Part shown: in pieces, positions 49,097 to 57,589 of the stretch
Layout of the letters: the number at the start of each line of letters is the position of its first letter
Numbering within the stretch: position 1 is the first letter of the stretch
NCBI GenBank assembly: GCA_023423655.1
Contig: JAFAFE010000001.1
Coordinates: forward strand, 62,001-126,000
DNA: 64,000 bases
Source: Pseudomonadota bacterium
GTDB taxonomy: Bacteria > Pseudomonadota > Alphaproteobacteria > Sphingomonadales > Sphingomonadaceae
Direction: 5' to 3'
Made by a program: the position numbers and the translations under genes
The notes under the pieces: model-generated
The model's input: the letters and a program-made list of their open reading frames with translations, nothing else
What the model was told of the DNA's origin: nothing
Database searches by the model: none

Positions 49097-50224
49097 TTAT
49101 TTACCCGGTGCTGCGCCCTTTACGGCCCCATCTTGTGCGGGGCCAGCTTGCGCGCGGCCGCGCACCGCTTTCACGCCCGCTGCAGGAAAATCGGTGAAAA
49201 TGCCGTCGACGCCCGCGCGCAAAAAGGCTTTAATCTCTCCGTCGAGATTGCCTTGCGCGGACGCGCTGACCCCCGACCGCAGCGCTAGGGGCAGGAAATG
49301 ATTTTCTGCGCGGAAGGTCCACGGATGGACGAGCAAGCCCACCGCATGGGCATTGCGCACAAAATCGGTCGGTTTCGACAGCTTGCCCATAAAATCGGGA
49401 GCGATCACCATGACTTTTTCGGGGCCAACCCCGTCGGCATAAGCGGCGACCGCCTTCAACCCTTCGGGCGAGGCCATTTTGGCATAGGATAGGTCGGGCT
49501 GATCGGCAGGCCCGCCTTTTTCGGCCATAAGCTGCACCAGATGGACATCGGTTTTTGTCGCAAGCGCCTTCAAATTTCCGACCTCGAAGCTTTGGATGAA
49601 CATCGGGTCTTCGGGCTTGTCATAGCCATAGCGCGCGAGCAAGGCGAGCAAGGGCGCTTGATGCGGCAGGCCGATCGCGGCAAAATAGCTGGGATGTTTG
49701 GTTTCGGGATAAAGGCCGATGCGTCGTCCGGTCTCCGCCTCCTTGGCCTTCACCAATTCCAATATTTCTTCAAAGGTAGGGATTTCAAACTTGCCGTCAT
49801 AAATCTTATTGCCGGGGCGCAATTGCGGCAGCCTTTCCTTGGTGCGCAATGTTTTCAGTTCGGCCAGCGTGAAATCTTCGGTGAACCAGCCCTTATAGGT
49901 TTCGCCATCAATCTTCTTTTCGGTCTTGCGGTCCGCAAATTCGGGATGGTCGGCGACATTGGTGGTTTCGGAAATTTCATTTTCGTGGCGCGCGACCAGC
50001 ACGCCATCTTTGGTCAGCACAAGGTCCGGCTCGATATAGTCCGCGCCGCCCGCAATCGCTTGGGTATAGCTTTCCAGCGTATGTTCGGGCCTGACGCCCG
50101 ACGCGCCGCGATGCGCGATGACGATGACCTTGTCGGCGAGCGGGGGGACGGGGTCGTTCACGCTGCCCGCACTACACCCGCCAAGTGCCACGAAGATAGC
50201 AGTTAAAAACAGCCGCGCGGTCAT
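49097..50224 (-). CDS. glpQ: glycerophosphodiester phosphodiesterase (GlpQ type) lipoprotein
   Basis: A 375-residue protein with a lipoprotein leader ending 'VALGGC' (Cys near residue 17). The GDPD domain shows 'VIAHRGASGVRPEHTLESY' (catalytic His, Arg, Glu), 'YIEPDLVLTKDGVLVARHENEI' (metal ligands and second His) and 'IGLYPETKHP'. The large insert between is typical of periplasmic GlpQ. It hydrolyses deacylated phospholipids to glycerol-3-phosphate. The C-terminus is Ala/Gly/Lys-rich. The start overlaps the stop of the ArsC-like gene (ATGA). Confidence 0.93.
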   Translation of the reverse strand: MTARLFLTAIFVALGGCSAGSVNDPVPPLADKVIVIAHRGASGVRPEHTLESYTQAIAGGADYIEPDLVLTKDGVLVARHENEISETTNVADHPEFADRKTEKKIDGETYKGWFTEDFTLAELKTLRTKERLPQLRPGNKIYDGKFEIPTFEEILELVKAKEAETGRRIGLYPETKHPSYFAAIGLPHQAPLLALLARYGYDKPEDPMFIQSFEVGNLKALATKTDVHLVQLMAEKGGPADQPDLSYAKMASPEGLKAVAAYADGVGPEKVMVIAPDFMGKLSKPTDFVRNAHAVGLLVHPWTFRAENHFLPLALRSGVSASAQGNLDGEIKAFLRAGVDGIFTDFPAAGVKAVRGRAQAGPAQDGAVKGAAPGK

Positions 50225-50571
50225 TCGCCGAAAGCTGCGGCATAAAGGTCGGGCTTGAAGCCCACCAGCAACCCGCCCGCGCCTTCAACTACAGGACGTT
50301 TGATCATCGACGGATGGGCGAGCATCAGCGCGACCGCCTTATCCTCGTCAATGTCCGCCTTGTCGGCATCGGGCAATTTGCGGAAAGTCGTCCCCGCTTT
50401 GTTGAGCAATTTTTCCCAACCGGCTTCAGCAATCCAGCGGCGCAGGCTGGCTTCGTCAATCCCTGCTTTCTTATAGTCATGAAACATATAATCGACCCCG
50501 GCCTCCGCCAACCAGTTGCGCGCCTTTTTGACCGTGTCGCAATTGGGGATGCCATAAAGGGTGATCGTCAT
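50221..50571 (-). CDS. ArsC/Spx-like reductase (YffB family)
   Basis: A 116-residue thioredoxin-fold protein: 'LYGIPNCDTVKKARNWL' with a single Cys (C10) followed by Asp-Thr instead of the second cysteine, 'FHDYKKAG', 'LNKAGTTFRKLP', 'MIKRPVVE' and 'VGFKPDLY'. This is the YffB branch, glutathione-dependent thiol reductases of uncertain substrate, not a proven arsenate reductase. No ars genes are near. It is coupled to glpQ. Confidence 0.88.
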   Translation of the reverse strand: MTITLYGIPNCDTVKKARNWLAEAGVDYMFHDYKKAGIDEASLRRWIAEAGWEKLLNKAGTTFRKLPDADKADIDEDKAVALMLAHPSMIKRPVVEGAGGLLVGFKPDLYAAAFGE

Positions 50572-50664
50572 ATCTGTCTCCTGAAATGACCGGCGCTCGG
50601 GCGCGGGTCGGGGTAAGGGATGCTTGGGGAAAAGGGAGCGCTAATCCATAGGCTATGAAGGGAC

Positions 50665-50699
50665 AAGACCCGTCCGCAATGGGTTGCGGGACGGGTCTT
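50665..50699 (-). terminator. terminator after the CHRD lipoprotein gene
   Basis: AAGACCCGTCC and GGACGGGTCTT form a perfect 11-bp stem around a 13-base loop. Read on the minus strand it lies 65 bases downstream of the CHRD gene and ends GGGTCTTGTCCC, so the U-tract is weak. Confidence 0.65.
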
Positions 50700-50763
50700 A
50701 TTCTTTGCGCATCTCTGTTACAGCCTGATGGCAAATATGCCGGGGCTGCCGCGCTTGCTCCGC

Positions 50764-51228
50764 TTATTTATCGTAAAAATTGCCGCGGATCGCGCCATTG
50801 GGATAAGCGGTTGTATAGATGGCGATATAATAAGCACCCGAACGGTTATCGAGGCTGTCCTCCATCCATTCGGCGCGCGCGGTGCAGTTTTTGAACCCGC
50901 CTTCATTCGCCCATTTCAATTCCATCACGGTCGGGCCGGTGCGTCCGCGCGGCGCGCGTCCGATCACCGCCTTGGTCGGGGTGCCGTCAAGGTTGCGGAT
51001 ATTTTTAATGTCATAGCAAATCTGGTTCAACTGGTCCGAAATGGTCAGAAAACCTTCAGCCGAAGCATCCGGATCGCCGCGCCCGCCAATCACTTGCGCG
51101 CCGGTCAAATTCGCATAGCGCGTATTAGCGACCGCCTCGACCGCCGCCACTTCCGCCGTTGCACAAGCACCCAGTGTCACAGCGGCTCCGGCTGCCAACA
51201 GCGCAATTTTCAGTTTCTGTCCCATCAT
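50764..51228 (-). CDS. CHRD-domain lipoprotein
   Basis: A 154-residue protein. The leader ends 'VTLGAC' (lipobox Cys near residue 22). The body is a small beta-domain: 'NLTGAQVIGGRGDPDASAEGFLTI' at the start and 'YYIAIYTTAYPNGAIRGNFYD' at the end, the pattern that closes CHRD domains (first found in chordin). It has cysteines at 'QICYDI' and 'KNCTAR', perhaps a disulfide. The function is unknown; the product is expected to be periplasmic or outer-membrane anchored. AGGAAGGA precedes the start. Confidence 0.75.
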   Translation of the reverse strand: MMGQKLKIALLAAGAAVTLGACATAEVAAVEAVANTRYANLTGAQVIGGRGDPDASAEGFLTISDQLNQICYDIKNIRNLDGTPTKAVIGRAPRGRTGPTVMELKWANEGGFKNCTARAEWMEDSLDNRSGAYYIAIYTTAYPNGAIRGNFYDK

Positions 51229-51353
51229 TTTATCCTTCCTGATCCATCAGGCGGCTATGCTGTTTTCCTGTAACGGAAAATCCGCACATCCACCTGCTGC
51301 ACCCCCGACGAAGGACAAACCGACAAGCCCGAAAACCGGTTCCGCAACTTAAC

Positions 51354-52463
51354 TTATGTTAATTTCTTTCTGGCGCGCGGGGCTGGCGCCAGCGGGGGGC
51401 GTGTAAAGTGTCCTGCTTCTACCGCATAGATCCGGAAATCGCCTGCTTCTCTCGATGCTAATAGTTTGAGCCGTCGGCGCAGCGCCGCAGCTGCAATGCC
51501 ATGACCTGCGGGCTGTATTTGGTCCGCTTCGATCACAACATGATCGGCATCCACACCGGTCGCAGACATGAAATATAACGTGCCGTCGGCAATAATATCC
51601 ACCAACGCCGATTTCTGCGCGCGCGTAATCCTGTTCGAACCGGCACGCGGCTCGTCATTCGGGTCCGGCGTCACAATCAACTGTTCGACGGCAACGCGCA
51701 TAGCCGCCGGACCGGCAGCCTTATTATTCAATGCTGCGTTCAATTGATGGAATAAAGATGCTCCTTCGGCCGCTGCCACGCGATCACCGGAAAGATGGAA
51801 ACAGGAGTTCAGCAACGCGGCTTTACTGCGATGTTCGGTTGGCTGCAGCGTTTGGCAGAAAGGTAAGGCCGCATAAGCCATGTCGACAAGTTCGAAAGCA
51901 TATTCCAAGGCAAGCCCGTCCGTACAGGCAGATTGCACCTTTCTGCGCACAAGGGCGGGCTGTGTGGTTGCAGGGAGCGTATTGTCCGATAATCTTACCG
52001 GATCGATCGTTTCAACGATGGCGACCGAGCCATGCAGACAAAGGGAGAGCATATTTTTGTCGGCGAGCGGTACAAAATCCCGGTCAAAATAAGTCCCCCG
52101 TCGCAACACCTCTGTCCATTGTGCCGCCGACAGCGTAGCCGAAAGACTATGCGGCCGGTTTGCCGTAGCGCCTTGCGGCAAACGGATTTCGACACGCGGG
52201 TCAGCCCCTTTTTCCCGTAGGAAAGAGATAGCCAGAACGTCTTGCCCATAGCCGTCAACAATCATTGCGCGGCGAACATAAGTGCCTTGCATGGCAAGTT
52301 TTTCGGCAGTTTCGAGCCCGTATTTCGCGCGTGTCTTTGCCTGAACCTCTTGCGCGCAACGGTCCGCTCCGGCGTCATCGGAACATGGCGACCGGGATGA
52401 TTCGCGCGCTTCCGCAGAGGACGCCATCATCAATACAGCCAATACCAAGAGAAAACGCATCAT
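51354..52463 (-). CDS. secreted protein of unknown function
   Basis: A 369-residue protein with a short signal peptide (about 1-19, 'ASSAEA'). The mature part has eight or so cysteines spread along the chain ('PCSDDAGADRC', 'LSLCLHG', 'SACTDG', 'FCQTL', 'SCFHL') and ends with a basic, Pro-rich tail ('PLAPAPRARKKLT'). I recognise no domain. The base composition is visibly less GC-rich than the flanking genes guaA and glpQ, which might mean recent acquisition or relaxed selection. It starts just 31 bases downstream of the guaA stop, on the same strand. Confidence 0.65.
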   Translation of the reverse strand: MMRFLLVLAVLMMASSAEARESSRSPCSDDAGADRCAQEVQAKTRAKYGLETAEKLAMQGTYVRRAMIVDGYGQDVLAISFLREKGADPRVEIRLPQGATANRPHSLSATLSAAQWTEVLRRGTYFDRDFVPLADKNMLSLCLHGSVAIVETIDPVRLSDNTLPATTQPALVRRKVQSACTDGLALEYAFELVDMAYAALPFCQTLQPTEHRSKAALLNSCFHLSGDRVAAAEGASLFHQLNAALNNKAAGPAAMRVAVEQLIVTPDPNDEPRAGSNRITRAQKSALVDIIADGTLYFMSATGVDADHVVIEADQIQPAGHGIAAAALRRRLKLLASREAGDFRIYAVEAGHFTRPPLAPAPRARKKLT

Positions 52464-52494
52464 CCAATATCCCTCCCTTGGTCAAAGGCTTATG

Positions 52495-54054
52495 TCACTC
52501 CCACTCGATCGTCCCCGGCGGCTTGGACGTATAGTCATACACCACGCGGTTAATGCCTTTGACCTCGTTCACAATACGGGTTGCGGTGCGGCTGAGGAAG
52601 GCGCTTTCGAACGGGTAGACATCGGCCGTCATGCCGTCGGTCGAGGTGACGGCGCGTAGGGCACAGACGCTGTCATAGGTGCGCCCGTCTCCCATCACGC
52701 CAACCGTGCGGACAGGGAGCAGGACGGCGAAGGCTTGCCAGATGTCGTCATACAACCCTGCATTGCGGATTTCTTCGAGATAGACCAGATCGGCTTTGCG
52801 CAAAATGTCGCAGCGTTCCTTGGTGACTTCGCCGGGGATGCGGATGGCAAGGCCCGGCCCCGGAAACGGATGCCGCCCGACAAACACGTCGGGGAGGCCC
52901 AGCTCGCGGCCCAGCGCGCGCACTTCATCCTTGAACAATTCGCGCAACGGCTCGACCAGTTGCATATTCATGCGTTCGGGCAAGCCGCCGACATTATGGT
53001 GCGATTTGATCGTCACCGAAGGGCCGCCGGTGAAGGACACGCTTTCGATCACGTCAGGATAGAGCGTGCCTTGCGCAAGGAAATCCGCGCCGCCGATTTT
53101 TTTGGCTTCTTCTTCGAACACATTGATAAATTCCGCGCCGATAAATTTGCGCTTCTTTTCCGGATCGGTCACGCCTTCAAGGCCCGCCATAAAGCGTTGT
53201 TCGGCATCGACTACGACCAGCGGAATATTATAATGGTCGCGGAACAGGCACTCGACCTGTTCGCGCTCGTTCATGCGCAACAGACCGTGATCGACGAACA
53301 CGCAGGTGAGCTGGTCGCCAATCGCTTCATGGATCAGCACTGCCGCAACCGCGCTGTCAACGCCGCCCGACAGGCCGCAAATCACTTTGCCCTTCCCCAC
53401 TTGCGCGCGGATGTCGGCGATTTTGGTGCTGCGATATTCGGCCATTGTCCAATCGCCCGCAAGCCCGCAGACATTATGGACAAAGTTGGAAATAAGCTTG
53501 GCCCCGTCCGGCGTATGGACGACTTCGGGATGGAATTGCACACCGTAAAAATGGCGGCTTTCGTCCGCCGTCACCGCAAAGGGCGCCCCGGTCGAGGTCG
53601 CGATGGGGACAAAACCTTCGGGAAGCTGCGCGACTTTATCGCCGTGGCTCATCCACACGGTCGGCGTGTCGCCCACCGCCCACACCCCGTCAAACAGGCC
53701 GGAGGACGTATTGACGGTGATTTCCGCGCGGCCGAATTCGCGATTGTCGTGGCTCGGTTCAACCTTGCCGCCAAGCTGTTCGCACATGGTTTGCTGGCCA
53801 TAGCAAATGCCGAGGATCGGTAGCCCCGCTTCAAAGAAATGCTGTGGCGCGCGCGGGGAGCCTGCGTCCGCTACGCTTGCCGGGCCGCCCGACAGGATGA
53901 TGCCCTTGGGCTTTAACCGTTCAAACGCTTCGGCAGCGGACGTGAAGGGCGCGATTTCGGAATAGACGCCCGCTTCGCGGATACGCCGCGCAATCAACTG
54001 GGTAACCTGACTGCCGAAATCGACAATAAGAATAGTATCGGGATGGTGGCTCAT
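52495..54054 (-). CDS. guaA: GMP synthase (glutamine-hydrolysing)
   Basis: A 519-residue enzyme of standard length, converting XMP to GMP. Class I glutamine amidotransferase domain (about 1-205): 'ILIVDFGSQVTQLIARRIRE', 'GICYGQQTM' (catalytic Cys), 'GVQFHPEV' (His, Glu). ATP-pyrophosphatase domain: 'GLSGGVDSAVAAVLIH', then the dimerisation domain ending 'VYDYTSKPPGTIEWE', the diagnostic GuaA C-terminus. The ATG shown gives the normal N-terminus; upstream in-frame sequence reaches into the gap and looks non-coding. Confidence 0.97.
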   Translation of the reverse strand: MSHHPDTILIVDFGSQVTQLIARRIREAGVYSEIAPFTSAAEAFERLKPKGIILSGGPASVADAGSPRAPQHFFEAGLPILGICYGQQTMCEQLGGKVEPSHDNREFGRAEITVNTSSGLFDGVWAVGDTPTVWMSHGDKVAQLPEGFVPIATSTGAPFAVTADESRHFYGVQFHPEVVHTPDGAKLISNFVHNVCGLAGDWTMAEYRSTKIADIRAQVGKGKVICGLSGGVDSAVAAVLIHEAIGDQLTCVFVDHGLLRMNEREQVECLFRDHYNIPLVVVDAEQRFMAGLEGVTDPEKKRKFIGAEFINVFEEEAKKIGGADFLAQGTLYPDVIESVSFTGGPSVTIKSHHNVGGLPERMNMQLVEPLRELFKDEVRALGRELGLPDVFVGRHPFPGPGLAIRIPGEVTKERCDILRKADLVYLEEIRNAGLYDDIWQAFAVLLPVRTVGVMGDGRTYDSVCALRAVTSTDGMTADVYPFESAFLSRTATRIVNEVKGINRVVYDYTSKPPGTIEWE

Positions 54055-54208
54055 CGTCGCTTGGGCCTTTCGCGCTTGGGACTCGATGGTAAAAAGATAG
54101 CGGGGAAAAGATGGTGGATGGCGCTTAAGCGGCCCAAGCCCCGCTGTCCACCCTCGGTCCACTCTCGGCCAGCCCTCGCGCAAAAATGGCTCCCCCACGC
54201 GCCGCCCA

Positions 54209-54240
54209 TAAAAAAACCGCCGGAACCTGATGTCCGGCGG
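54209..54240 (-). terminator. strong intrinsic terminator on the minus strand
   Basis: Read on the minus strand, CCGCCGG and CCGGCGG form a 7-bp stem followed by seven T. It ends the Tyr/Arg-rich protein gene (54303-54857) before guaA. Confidence 0.88.
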
Positions 54241-54302
54241 CAGTTTCGAGATAGAGGGAACCGGAAGGGAGAGGAAAACCGGTTCCCGCCAAGGAATAAG
54301 GT

Positions 54303-54857
54303 TTAGACGCCGCGCACCTTCAGCTTGTCGATGCGGCCATATTTGATGGTGCAATCAAAGCTGCCGGTGTCATAGCGATTGCCATAATAGCGGTCATTAT
54401 AGCCGCGGCGGTCATAAGGGTTGCGGTCATAGCGGTTGCCATAGCCGTAACGGTCACTCACCGAGACCCGGCCCGCAATCTTATAGCCTTTGCTGTTGCG
54501 GTCGATGCGGGTGATCTGGTCAACACGGGCACCGCCGCCATAACGCTGTTGCACCGCGCTCACGCATTGGTTCACCGCCTGACGCGAATTGCCATAACGG
54601 TTATAATCATAGCCATAGCCGTCATAACCATAAGTGCGCTCGTCATAGCGGTCATTATTGCCGCTCGACAAAATCGCCGCGAGACCGCCCAGAATGACCG
54701 CGCCTGCAATCACTTCGCCAACGCCGATGCCGTCGCGGTTGCGGTCATAACGGTCGCCGCGCCATTGGGCGGCTGCCGGAGTAGCCGTAGCCGTCAACAT
54801 AGCCCCGGCAGCAAGAGTGCCGAGGGCAGCTTTGGAAAGGGTCTTGATGTTGGCCAT
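54303..54857 (-). CDS. secreted Tyr/Arg-rich protein with glycine-rich hydrophobic segment
   Basis: A 184-residue protein starting at an ATG with an excellent ribosome binding site (AGGAGG). A signal peptide (about 1-31, 'TATATPAAAQ') is followed by an Arg/Asp patch ('WRGDRYDRNRDG'), a hydrophobic Gly-rich segment ('GVGEVIAGAVILGGLAAIL'), then repeated Tyr/Gly/Asp/Arg motifs (RYDxRxYG, YGYDYNRYG, GYGNRYDRNPYDRRG). Two cysteines (in 'NQCVSAV' and 'FDCTIKY') may pair around a small conserved domain, 'AVNQCVSAVQQRYG'. Similar short proteins are common in sphingomonads; the function is unknown. Confidence 0.78.
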   Translation of the reverse strand: MANIKTLSKAALGTLAAGAMLTATATPAAAQWRGDRYDRNRDGIGVGEVIAGAVILGGLAAILSSGNNDRYDERTYGYDGYGYDYNRYGNSRQAVNQCVSAVQQRYGGGARVDQITRIDRNSKGYKIAGRVSVSDRYGYGNRYDRNPYDRRGYNDRYYGNRYDTGSFDCTIKYGRIDKLKVRGV

Positions 54858-54925
54858 AACCGGCCTCCTATAATCCATCAGAAAGCGGCCGATTCCGCTT
54901 CTTGGATATAGCCTCTACCCGATTC

Positions 54926-54940
54926 GCATTGTCGCAATGC
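54926..54940. other. small hairpin and upstream gap of the Tyr/Arg-rich gene
   Basis: GCATTG-tcg-CAATGC is a perfect 6-bp hairpin in the 340-base gap between the Tyr/Arg-rich gene and the prolyl oligopeptidase gene (54858-55197). The gap otherwise holds a family A palindrome and no supported gene. The hairpin could be an operator or part of the leader. Confidence 0.35.
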
Positions 54941-55054
54941 TGAATTATCCGTTTGCTGCCGTTCAGTTTTGTGGCGCAATTGTCGCGGGGGGGAAGGGAA
55001 AGCGGGAGAGAGATTGTCACCCGCTGCTCGCGCCTCTCCTTTCCCGTACCCATC

Positions 55055-55136
55055 GTCATTGCGAGCGTAGCGAAGCAATCCAGAGCAGCTTTTCGCCAAC
55101 GCTGGATTGCTTTGTCGCTGCGCTTCTCGCAATGAC
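55055..55136. repeat. interspersed palindrome, family A, copy 3
   Basis: Bounded by GTCATTGCGAGCG and CTCGCAATGAC, with inner arms AGCAATCCAGAGCAG and GCTGGATTGCTTTGTCG. It has the same layout as the copies at 25131 and 30531 but with a shorter first arm (TAGCGAAG in place of the CGCAAGGCGCG section). Confidence 0.85.
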
Positions 55137-55197
55137 GACAAGGAGGCTATTTTGGCACGCTGCTCATGACGGGCCTACGCCCAATCACCCGCAACGA

Positions 55198-57465
55198 TTA
55201 CTTCACCTCCAACCCCGTCCAGTATGCGATGAACGCATACATGTCCGCGAACTGTTCGATGACCTTTTCGGTCGGCATCCCGCTGCCGTGGCCTGCGCGG
55301 GTTTCGATGCGGATGAGGTGGGGTTTGGGGCCGATATTCGCCGCCTGAAGCGCCGCTGCATATTTGAAGCTATGCCCCGGCACCACACGGTCGTCGGTGT
55401 CGGCGGTCACGGTCATGATCGCGGGATAATCGACGCCGCTCTTCACATTATGATAGGGCGAATAGGCGTAGAGATTTTTGAAATCGGCCTCCTTGTTGGG
55501 ATAGCCATAATCATCGACCCAATAGCGGCCTGCGGTAAATTTATCGAAGCGCAGCATGTCCATGACGCCCACGGTCGGGAGCGCGGCGGCAAACAGGTCG
55601 GGACGCTGGTTCAAGACCGCGCCGACCAGAAGCCCTCCATTGGACCGGCCTTCAATTGCCAACTGGTCCTTGCCGGTAATGCCTTGCGCTTTCAGATATT
55701 CGCCCGCCGCGATGAAATCGTCGAACACATTCTGTTTGTTGAGCAAACGCCCGCCATCGTGCCAGGCCTTGCCATATTCGCCGCCGCCACGGATATTGGC
55801 GAGCGCGAATACGCCGCCTTTTTCAAGCCAGGCCATGCGCGTCGCCGAATAGCCGGGGAGCGAGGGGGCGTTGAAGCCGCCATAGGCATAAAGCAAGGTC
55901 GGCGCCCCGCCCGGCTTCATCGCGCCTTTTTTGGCGACGATGAACATCGGGATTTTGGTGCCATCCTTGGACGGATAGAAACGCTGTTCGACGGTATAAT
56001 CGTCAGGGTTGAAGGTGAGCTTGGGTTCGGCCCAAGGCGTTACCGCGCCGGTCGCTGTATCATAACGGTAAATCGCCGCAGGGCGCGTGAAGCTGGTGAA
56101 GGAGAAGAAGGTTTCCGGATCCTTCTGGTCGCCGCCAAAGCCGCCCGCGCTGCCCATGCCGGGCAACGGAATCGTGCCAAGCGCCTTGCCCGCAAGGTCA
56201 TAGGTGCGCACTTCGGTTTTCGCATCGACCAGATATTCGGTGATGAGCTTGCCGCCGATAATCGACGCGCCGTTGAGCGTCGCCTTATCTTCCGGCACCA
56301 CCGTGACCGGCTGCGCATTGGCCTTGGCTATGTCGACCGACACGATCTTGAGGAGCGGCGCATCCTTGTTGGTGACGAAATAGAATTTGGTGCCGACATT
56401 GCCGATCACCGACCAGTTGTTGGTGAAGCCAGGAAATACCAGCTTGGGCTTTTGGTCCTTGGATTGGAGGTCAATCACATGGACCTCATAACGGTCATCG
56501 GTGCCGACCGACGAGGTGATGACCAGATAGCGGCCATCATCGGTGAGGGTTGCGCCATGACCATAATCGGGATGGGCGGGGGTCGCATAAACCAGCCGGT
56601 CCGCGCTTTGCGGCGTGCCAAGCTTGTGGAAATAGACTTTCTGGTCCTTGTTCAAGGATTGGAAGGTGCCCGCCGCCGAAGGTTCGGGGAAGCGCGAATA
56701 ATAAAAACCGCTGCCGTCCTTGGCCCATTCGACGCCACCGCCGAATTTCGCCCATTTAATCTCGTCGGGAAGCAATTTGCCCGTATCGACATCGAGCAGG
56801 CGGATGATGCGCCAGTCGGTGCCGCCATCCTGCACCGCATAAGTAAGCTTTTTGCCATCCTTGGACGGGTTCCATTCGGCTAGCGCGGTCGCGCCATCCT
56901 TGGACCATGTGTTGGGGTCGATGAGGACGCGTCCCTCTCCATTCAACTGGTCGCGCACATAAAGCACGGACTGGTTCTGCAAACCGTCATTGCGCGTATA
57001 GAAATAGCGGCCACCCGATTTGCGCGGCAGGCCGAACCGCTCATAATTATAGAGCGAGGTGAGTTCCTGTTTAAACGCCTCGCGGCCCGGCAATTTGGCG
57101 ATATAATCTTTGGTGAACTGGCTTTGGGTATCGACCCATTGGCGCACCTTGGGATTAACGCGCACATCATCTTCGAGCCAGCGATAGGGGTCCGCGACCG
57201 CGACGCCGAACTGGTTTTCAACGACATTGCCCTTTTCGGTGGCGGGGTAAGTGAGGTTCATCATGGCGTCTCGCGAAGTGGGGGCGGTGGTGCTGTCTCC
57301 GGTCGCAGCAGCAGCAGCCGCAGCGTCGGCAGCCGCATCAGCGGCGGCGGCAGCGGCATCCGCAGCGGCCTCGGACGCATTTGCGTCTTGCGTCGTCGCG
57401 CAGCCCGCCAGCGACAAGCCAAGCGCGATTAAGGGAAGGGCGAACGAGCGGGGGGAAGCGGCCAT
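55198..57465 (-). CDS. prolyl oligopeptidase family serine peptidase, lipoprotein
   Basis: A 755-residue protein. The leader ends 'LSLAGC' (Cys near residue 22), followed by an unusual linker of about 35 residues composed of Ala, Asp and Glu (residues 28-60). The S9A fold follows: 'YPATEKGNVVENQFG' and 'DPYRWLED' at the start, a beta-propeller (about 120-470), and the catalytic domain with Ser in 'EGRSNGGLL', Asp in 'TADTDDRVVPGHS' and His in 'AGHGSGMP'. It cleaves prolyl peptides, presumably in the periplasm at the membrane surface. Confidence 0.93.
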   Translation of the reverse strand: MAASPRSFALPLIALGLSLAGCATTQDANASEAAADAAAAAADAAADAAAAAAATGDSTTAPTSRDAMMNLTYPATEKGNVVENQFGVAVADPYRWLEDDVRVNPKVRQWVDTQSQFTKDYIAKLPGREAFKQELTSLYNYERFGLPRKSGGRYFYTRNDGLQNQSVLYVRDQLNGEGRVLIDPNTWSKDGATALAEWNPSKDGKKLTYAVQDGGTDWRIIRLLDVDTGKLLPDEIKWAKFGGGVEWAKDGSGFYYSRFPEPSAAGTFQSLNKDQKVYFHKLGTPQSADRLVYATPAHPDYGHGATLTDDGRYLVITSSVGTDDRYEVHVIDLQSKDQKPKLVFPGFTNNWSVIGNVGTKFYFVTNKDAPLLKIVSVDIAKANAQPVTVVPEDKATLNGASIIGGKLITEYLVDAKTEVRTYDLAGKALGTIPLPGMGSAGGFGGDQKDPETFFSFTSFTRPAAIYRYDTATGAVTPWAEPKLTFNPDDYTVEQRFYPSKDGTKIPMFIVAKKGAMKPGGAPTLLYAYGGFNAPSLPGYSATRMAWLEKGGVFALANIRGGGEYGKAWHDGGRLLNKQNVFDDFIAAGEYLKAQGITGKDQLAIEGRSNGGLLVGAVLNQRPDLFAAALPTVGVMDMLRFDKFTAGRYWVDDYGYPNKEADFKNLYAYSPYHNVKSGVDYPAIMTVTADTDDRVVPGHSFKYAAALQAANIGPKPHLIRIETRAGHGSGMPTEKVIEQFADMYAFIAYWTGLEVK

Positions 57466-57524
57466 AATTATCCTCTGTTACTATTATGCTTATGCTTTTG
57501 CCCGGACAGGATGTGCGGACAAAA

Positions 57525-57563
57525 AGAAAGAGGCCGGAAAGCTACTAAGCTCCGGCCTCTTTC
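57525..57563 (-). terminator. terminator after rplQ
   Basis: AGAAAGAGGCCGGA and TCCGGCCTCTTTCT form a perfect 14-bp stem with a 12-base loop. On the minus strand it is followed by T-rich TTTCTTTTTG. It ends the rpsM-rpsK-rpoA-rplQ transcript. Confidence 0.88.
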
Positions 57564-57589
57564 TCAACCTGTTTCATATGAAACCGCTA

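Noticed and set aside
50221..50571. ArsC-like gene considered as evidence of an arsenic-resistance locus
   Set aside because: It belongs to the YffB branch, and no arsR, arsB or acr3 gene is nearby.
52735..53823. 362-codon plus-strand frame opposite guaA
   Set aside because: Shadow of guaA; His/Arg-rich translation and no start context.
54937..56883. 648-codon plus-strand open frame opposite the prolyl oligopeptidase
   Set aside because: Antisense shadow: composition is Arg/His/Asp-rich without motifs, and it runs through a family A palindrome.
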